Assembly: GCA_003241485.1 (NCBI GenBank)
Contig: QFQD01000093.1
Location: 1-11,151 of the forward strand
Length of the DNA stretch: 11,151 nt
Source: Ancylobacter novellus
GTDB taxonomy: Bacteria; Pseudomonadota; Alphaproteobacteria; Rhizobiales; Xanthobacteraceae
Reading direction: 5' to 3'
Position numbers and translations under genes: made by a program. This document shows positions 8,691 through 11,151 of the stretch, piece by piece. Position 1 is the first letter of the stretch. The number at the start of each line of letters is the position of its first letter. The notes below the pieces were generated by a model. That model was not told the DNA's origin, did no database searches, and saw only the letters and a program-made list of their open reading frames with translations.

Positions 8691-8769
8691 CCTATCATCT
8701 GGCCGCGAACGGCTCAACGTTCGAATGTGGATGGCAGCCCCGTCCGCGACGCAGCCGGAGCCGCCGTTC

Positions 8770-9558
8770 TCACGTTTCGGGCTGTTCCGTCGGCTCGGTC
8801 TTGACCAGCACCGGGCCGCCCTGGACCCGCTCGTTCTCGGCGATGATGCCGAGACGACGCGCCACTTCCGAGTAAGCCTCGACGAGGCCGCCCATGTCGC
8901 GACGGAAGCGGTCCTTGTCGAGCTTGTCGTTCGACTTGATGTCCCACAGCCGGCAGGAATCAGGGCTGATCTCATCGGCGACGACGATCCGCATCAGATC
9001 GTTTTCCCACAGCCGGCCGCATTCCATCTTGAAGTCGACGAGGCGGATGCCGACGCCGAGGAAGAGGCCGGAGAGGAAGTCGTTCACGCGGATGGCGAGC
9101 GCGATGATGTCGTCGATTTCCTGGGTGGTCGCCCAGCCGAACGCCGTGATGTGCTCTTCCGACACCATCGGGTCGTTGAGCTGGTCGTTCTTGTAATAGA
9201 ACTCGATGATCGAGCGCGGCAGCTGCGTGCCTTCCTCGATGCCGAGGCGGGTCGACAGCGAGCCGGCGGCGACGTTGCGCACGACGACTTCGAGCGGAAT
9301 GATCTCGACTTCGCGGATGAGCTGCTCGCGCATGTTCAGCCGCTTGATGAAATGCGTGGGGACGCCGATCTCGTTCAGCTTCAGGAAGATGTATTCCGAG
9401 ATTCGGTTGTTCAGCACGCCTTTGCCGTCGATGACGTCGTGCTTCTTGGCGTTGAAGGCGGTCGCGTCGTCCTTGAAGTGCTGGATCAGCGTGCCGGGCT
9501 CAGGACCTTCGTAAAGGACCTTCGCCTTACCTTCGTAAATGCGGCGGCGGCGGCTCAT
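8770..9558 (-). CDS. purC: SAICAR synthetase (phosphoribosylaminoimidazole-succinocarboxamide synthase)
   Basis: This enzyme joins CAIR and aspartate with ATP to make SAICAR in purine synthesis. From ATG 9558 the product is 262 residues. The glycine-rich ATP loop is IYEGKAKVLYEG (7-18). Further motifs are IPLEVVVRN (87-95), AAGSLSTRLG (97-106), the signature LVDFKMECG (173-181) and DEISPDSCRLWD (195-206). I chose 9558 because homologues in this order begin M-x-RRRRIYEGK. An in-frame ATG at 9588 (MDFLNRRYPP) is a real alternative, while the longer open frame to 9774 adds cysteine- and arginine-rich sequence with no family support. The C-terminal tail after RLGI (about 24 residues, ending EPTEQPET) is longer than in many homologues and looks disordered. 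The gene is the first of the minus-strand purine block and is divergent from the zeta ATPase-inhibitor gene. Confidence 0.97.
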   Translation of the reverse strand: MSRRRRIYEGKAKVLYEGPEPGTLIQHFKDDATAFNAKKHDVIDGKGVLNNRISEYIFLKLNEIGVPTHFIKRLNMREQLIREVEIIPLEVVVRNVAAGSLSTRLGIEEGTQLPRSIIEFYYKNDQLNDPMVSEEHITAFGWATTQEIDDIIALAIRVNDFLSGLFLGVGIRLVDFKMECGRLWENDLMRIVVADEISPDSCRLWDIKSNDKLDKDRFRRDMGGLVEAYSEVARRLGIIAENERVQGGPVLVKTEPTEQPET

Positions 9559-9912
9559 GGGTGGGTACCGTCGGTTGAGGAAGTCCATTAGGGTGCCGAG
9601 GCTCCGGTTCCGGGGTTCACGGCTTGGGCGCCGGACTTGTATGCGACCTGACGCGCTGTGGCGACTCGTATCGCTTGGAGCCAGCGCCCACGGCCCGAAC
9701 ACTAGCCGATCGGGGGGCGGGATACAAACGCGACCGCATGCACGTTTTGTGCATGAGCCCTGACACGAGCACATGCAACTCCTGTCGTCCCCCCTGTGCC
9801 GCCAAGCGTCACATTGCCATAGGTAGCGATACGGGGGCGTCGACGGCGTTGATTTGGGGACGGGGGCAGGATAATCAAGCCCGCGACTGACCTAGAGATA
9901 AGGGGCGAGGCC
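9559..9912. other. Divergent intergenic region between purC and the zeta-subunit gene
   Basis: About 350 bp without a convincing gene. It must hold the promoters of purC (minus) and of the zeta-subunit gene (plus). For purC a weak candidate on the minus strand is TTGTAT, 17 bp, TAGTGT (complement of about 9702-9730). For the + strand, TTGATT (9849-9854) and GATAAT (9870-9875) are spaced only 15 bp. A perfect palindrome lies at 9737-9755 (listed separately). No PurR-like operator or purine riboswitch is recognisable by eye. Confidence 0.5.
9737..9755. promoter_or_regulatory. Inverted repeat in the purC/zeta divergent region
   Basis: CATGCAC (9737-9743) and GTGCATG (9749-9755) form perfect 7-bp arms around GTTTT. 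Placed between divergent genes, just upstream of the weak purC promoter candidate, it could be an operator. A hairpin role is also possible. It has no poly-T tail, so it is not an intrinsic terminator. Confidence 0.35.
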
Positions 9913-10236
9913 ATGAGCACGTTCGACAAACGCGAAGATGGGTTCGAAGCCAAGTACGCCCACGACGAGAACCTCAAGTTCAAGGCCCATGCGCGCCGCA
10001 ACCGTGCGCTCGGGGTGTGGGCGGCCGGCAAGCTGGGCCTGTCCGGCGACGAGGCGGATGCCTATGCGCGTTCTCTCGTCGAGGCGGATCTGGAAGAAGC
10101 GGGCGACGAGGACGTCTACCGCAAGATCAAGGCTGACTTCGATGCGAAGTCGCTGGACATTTCCGAGCACCGCATTCGCCGCACCATGGACGAATTGCTC
10201 GAAGAGGCGATCAAGTCGCTGAAGACCGCCGGCTGA
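9913..10236 (+). CDS. ATPase inhibitor subunit zeta (DUF1476 family)
   Basis: A 107-residue protein of the DUF1476 family, characterised in Paracoccus denitrificans as the zeta subunit that inhibits ATP hydrolysis by the F1Fo-ATP synthase. It is a four-helix protein whose N terminus enters the catalytic interface. Recognisable blocks are FDKREDGFEAKYAHDENLKF (4-23), RRNRALGVWAAGKLGLSG (28-45), EADLEEAGDEDVYRKIKADF (57-76) and RRTMDELLEEA near the C terminus. The length fits the family. ATG 9913 is preceded by AAGGGG at a suitable distance. It is divergent from purC, a common position in rhizobial genomes and away from the atp operon. Function in this organism is inferred from the family; in some alphaproteobacteria the inhibition is weak. 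Confidence 0.93.
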   Translation: MSTFDKREDGFEAKYAHDENLKFKAHARRNRALGVWAAGKLGLSGDEADAYARSLVEADLEEAGDEDVYRKIKADFDAKSLDISEHRIRRTMDELLEEAIKSLKTAG

Positions 10237-10304
10237 CCATCCCGCGGTGGCGAAGTGTCACCGGTGTCGCCCGATTCGCGTCGACGCGCGCGGTGCAGTC
10301 CATA

Positions 10305-10326
10305 ATGGTTGCAGCTTGGCAACCAT
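10305..10326 (+). terminator. Hairpin downstream of the zeta-subunit gene
   Basis: ATGGTTGC (10305-10312) pairs perfectly with GCAACCAT (10319-10326) around AGCTTG. It lies about 70 bp after the zeta-subunit stop and 97 bp before the next start. It is followed by CTTCTCGCGATTTCG rather than a clean T-run, so terminator function is uncertain; it may instead be a leader element of the next gene. Confidence 0.35.
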
Positions 10327-10422
10327 CTTCTCGCGATTTCGTTGCGGGAGGGGCTGATTCCGGGCAAGCCTGATCCTGGCCGTTGCTGCTCGTGAGGAGC
10401 GGCGGCGGCGTGGGAGGGCTCG

Positions 10423-11151
10423 ATGCGGTTCACGACTTCCTTCGCGCTTGCGTCCGGCATGCTCGTCGCCGGTTCGCTGGCGGCTGCGGCGTGGCCGGCG
10501 GTCACGCGAAGCAACACCAATGTCCGTGGCGGCCCCGGCGTCGGCTACAACGTTGTCGGTACGCTGCCGGCAGGATCTCCGGTCGAGGTGGTTTCCTGCG
10601 CGGGCGCGTGGTGCCAGACCCAATATGGCTATGTGAGCACCAGCTTGCTCGCGCAGGCGACGGCAGGCTCCCCATTGGCCTATCGTGCGGCCACACCTGG
10701 CATTTCCGGCGCGGCGGCGCTGGGTTATGGCGGGGCGACGGGAACCAACTACCGGCTTCCCTACAATACGAGCGGCGTGGTGGCGCCGACCTATGCGGCC
10801 CCCGCGGCCGCTCTTGCGCCCTCGCATAGCCTTGAAGACTACAATGCGGTGTCCGCCGCCGGCGGCACCGGGGCGGTGGCCAGCGCGATGGCGGGTGAGG
10901 CGGGAACAGCGCATCCCGGCGAGAACACCACCATGGCCGGCTCGCGCACCACCATCGGCACCACCAATGTGCGCTCGGGACCGGGCACCGAATACAATGT
11001 GGTCAAGACGCTGCCGGACTTCACCAAGGTGGAGGTGACGGGCTGCAACAACGGCTGGTGCCAGACCAACGAAGGTTACATCAGCATTTATCTGCTCTCG
11101 CGCGGACCCGTGCAGCAGGTGCTGACGCCGCAGGCGGAACCGCGCCTGCCG
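10423..11151 (+). CDS. Secreted protein with two bacterial SH3 (SH3b/SH3_3) domains, 3' end outside window
   Basis: The frame from ATG 10423 stays open for 243 codons to the right edge, so the C terminus is missing. GGGAGG lies 5 nt before the start. The N terminus MRFTTSFALASGMLVAGSLA, followed by AAAWPA, looks like a Sec signal peptide with cleavage near residue 23-27. Two SH3b repeats follow: about 28-77 (SNTNVRGGPGVGYNVVGTLP onward) and about 178-226 (TTNVRSGPGTEYNVVKTLPD onward). They are joined by a roughly 100-residue alanine- and glycine-rich linker. Each repeat carries a matching cysteine pair, C59/C64 and C208/C213, in a C-x4-C arrangement ending WCQT, which suggests a disulfide in each domain in the periplasm. 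SH3b domains usually bind cell-wall peptides. No catalytic domain is visible, though one could lie beyond the edge. The exact role is unknown. Confidence 0.88.
   Translation, partial: MRFTTSFALASGMLVAGSLAAAAWPAVTRSNTNVRGGPGVGYNVVGTLPAGSPVEVVSCAGAWCQTQYGYVSTSLLAQATAGSPLAYRAATPGISGAAALGYGGATGTNYRLPYNTSGVVAPTYAAPAAALAPSHSLEDYNAVSAAGGTGAVASAMAGEAGTAHPGENTTMAGSRTTIGTTNVRSGPGTEYNVVKTLPDFTKVEVTGCNNGWCQTNEGYISIYLLSRGPVQQVLTPQAEPRLP

Noticed and set aside
8725..9591. A 288-codon + strand open frame opposite purC
   Set aside because: It is antisense to purC over its whole length. Such frames are often misannotated as glutamate dehydrogenase-like or hypothetical, and nothing independent supports it.
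9559..9774. N-terminal extension of PurC to 9774
   Set aside because: The added residues are Cys/Arg/Pro-rich, cover the intergenic palindrome and do not resemble PurC. Homologues begin at the RRRRIYEGK segment.

Overview
The window looks like a chromosomal segment of a GC-rich alphaproteobacterium, most likely order Hyphomicrobiales (Rhizobiales). This rests on protein sequence and gene order: an S4 protein of alphaproteobacterial type, a purC-purS-purQ-purL-bolA-grxD block, and a zeta-type F1-ATPase inhibitor gene divergent from purC. No genus can be named with confidence from sequence alone.

Layout, left to right. The + strand opens with the 3' end of a gene (possibly glutamate racemase). 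It continues with an MltB-type lytic transglycosylase whose Tat signal peptide lies in a different reading frame from the enzyme, then a candidate promoter and structured leader, then rpsD. Two near-identical hairpin terminators fill the short gap where rpsD converges with the minus-strand block. Read in its own direction (right to left), that block is purC, a hairpin with a T-rich tail, purS, purQ, purL, bolA, a large polytopic membrane protein of GT-C type, and grxD. At the right end a divergent spacer of about 350 bp precedes the zeta ATPase-inhibitor gene. Last comes a secreted two-SH3b-domain protein that runs off the window.

How the genes work together. PurS, PurQ and PurL are the three subunits of the small-type FGAM synthase (step 4 of de novo purine synthesis), and PurC makes SAICAR later in the same pathway. 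BolA and the CGFS monothiol glutaredoxin GrxD form a [2Fe-2S] partner pair in iron-sulfur metabolism. Their genes are normally adjacent; here they are separated by the membrane-protein gene, which is clearly AT-richer at its 5' end than its surroundings. The lytic transglycosylase and the SH3b protein belong to the cell envelope.

Most of the window is ordinary core genome. The points that merit a second look are the membrane-protein gene inserted between bolA and grxD, the frameshift in the transglycosylase, a perfect 15-bp palindrome just before grxD, the structured rpsD leader, and the hairpin between purC and purS. I see no evidence of a CRISPR array, transposase, prophage, tRNA or rRNA, and no clear new multi-gene system.
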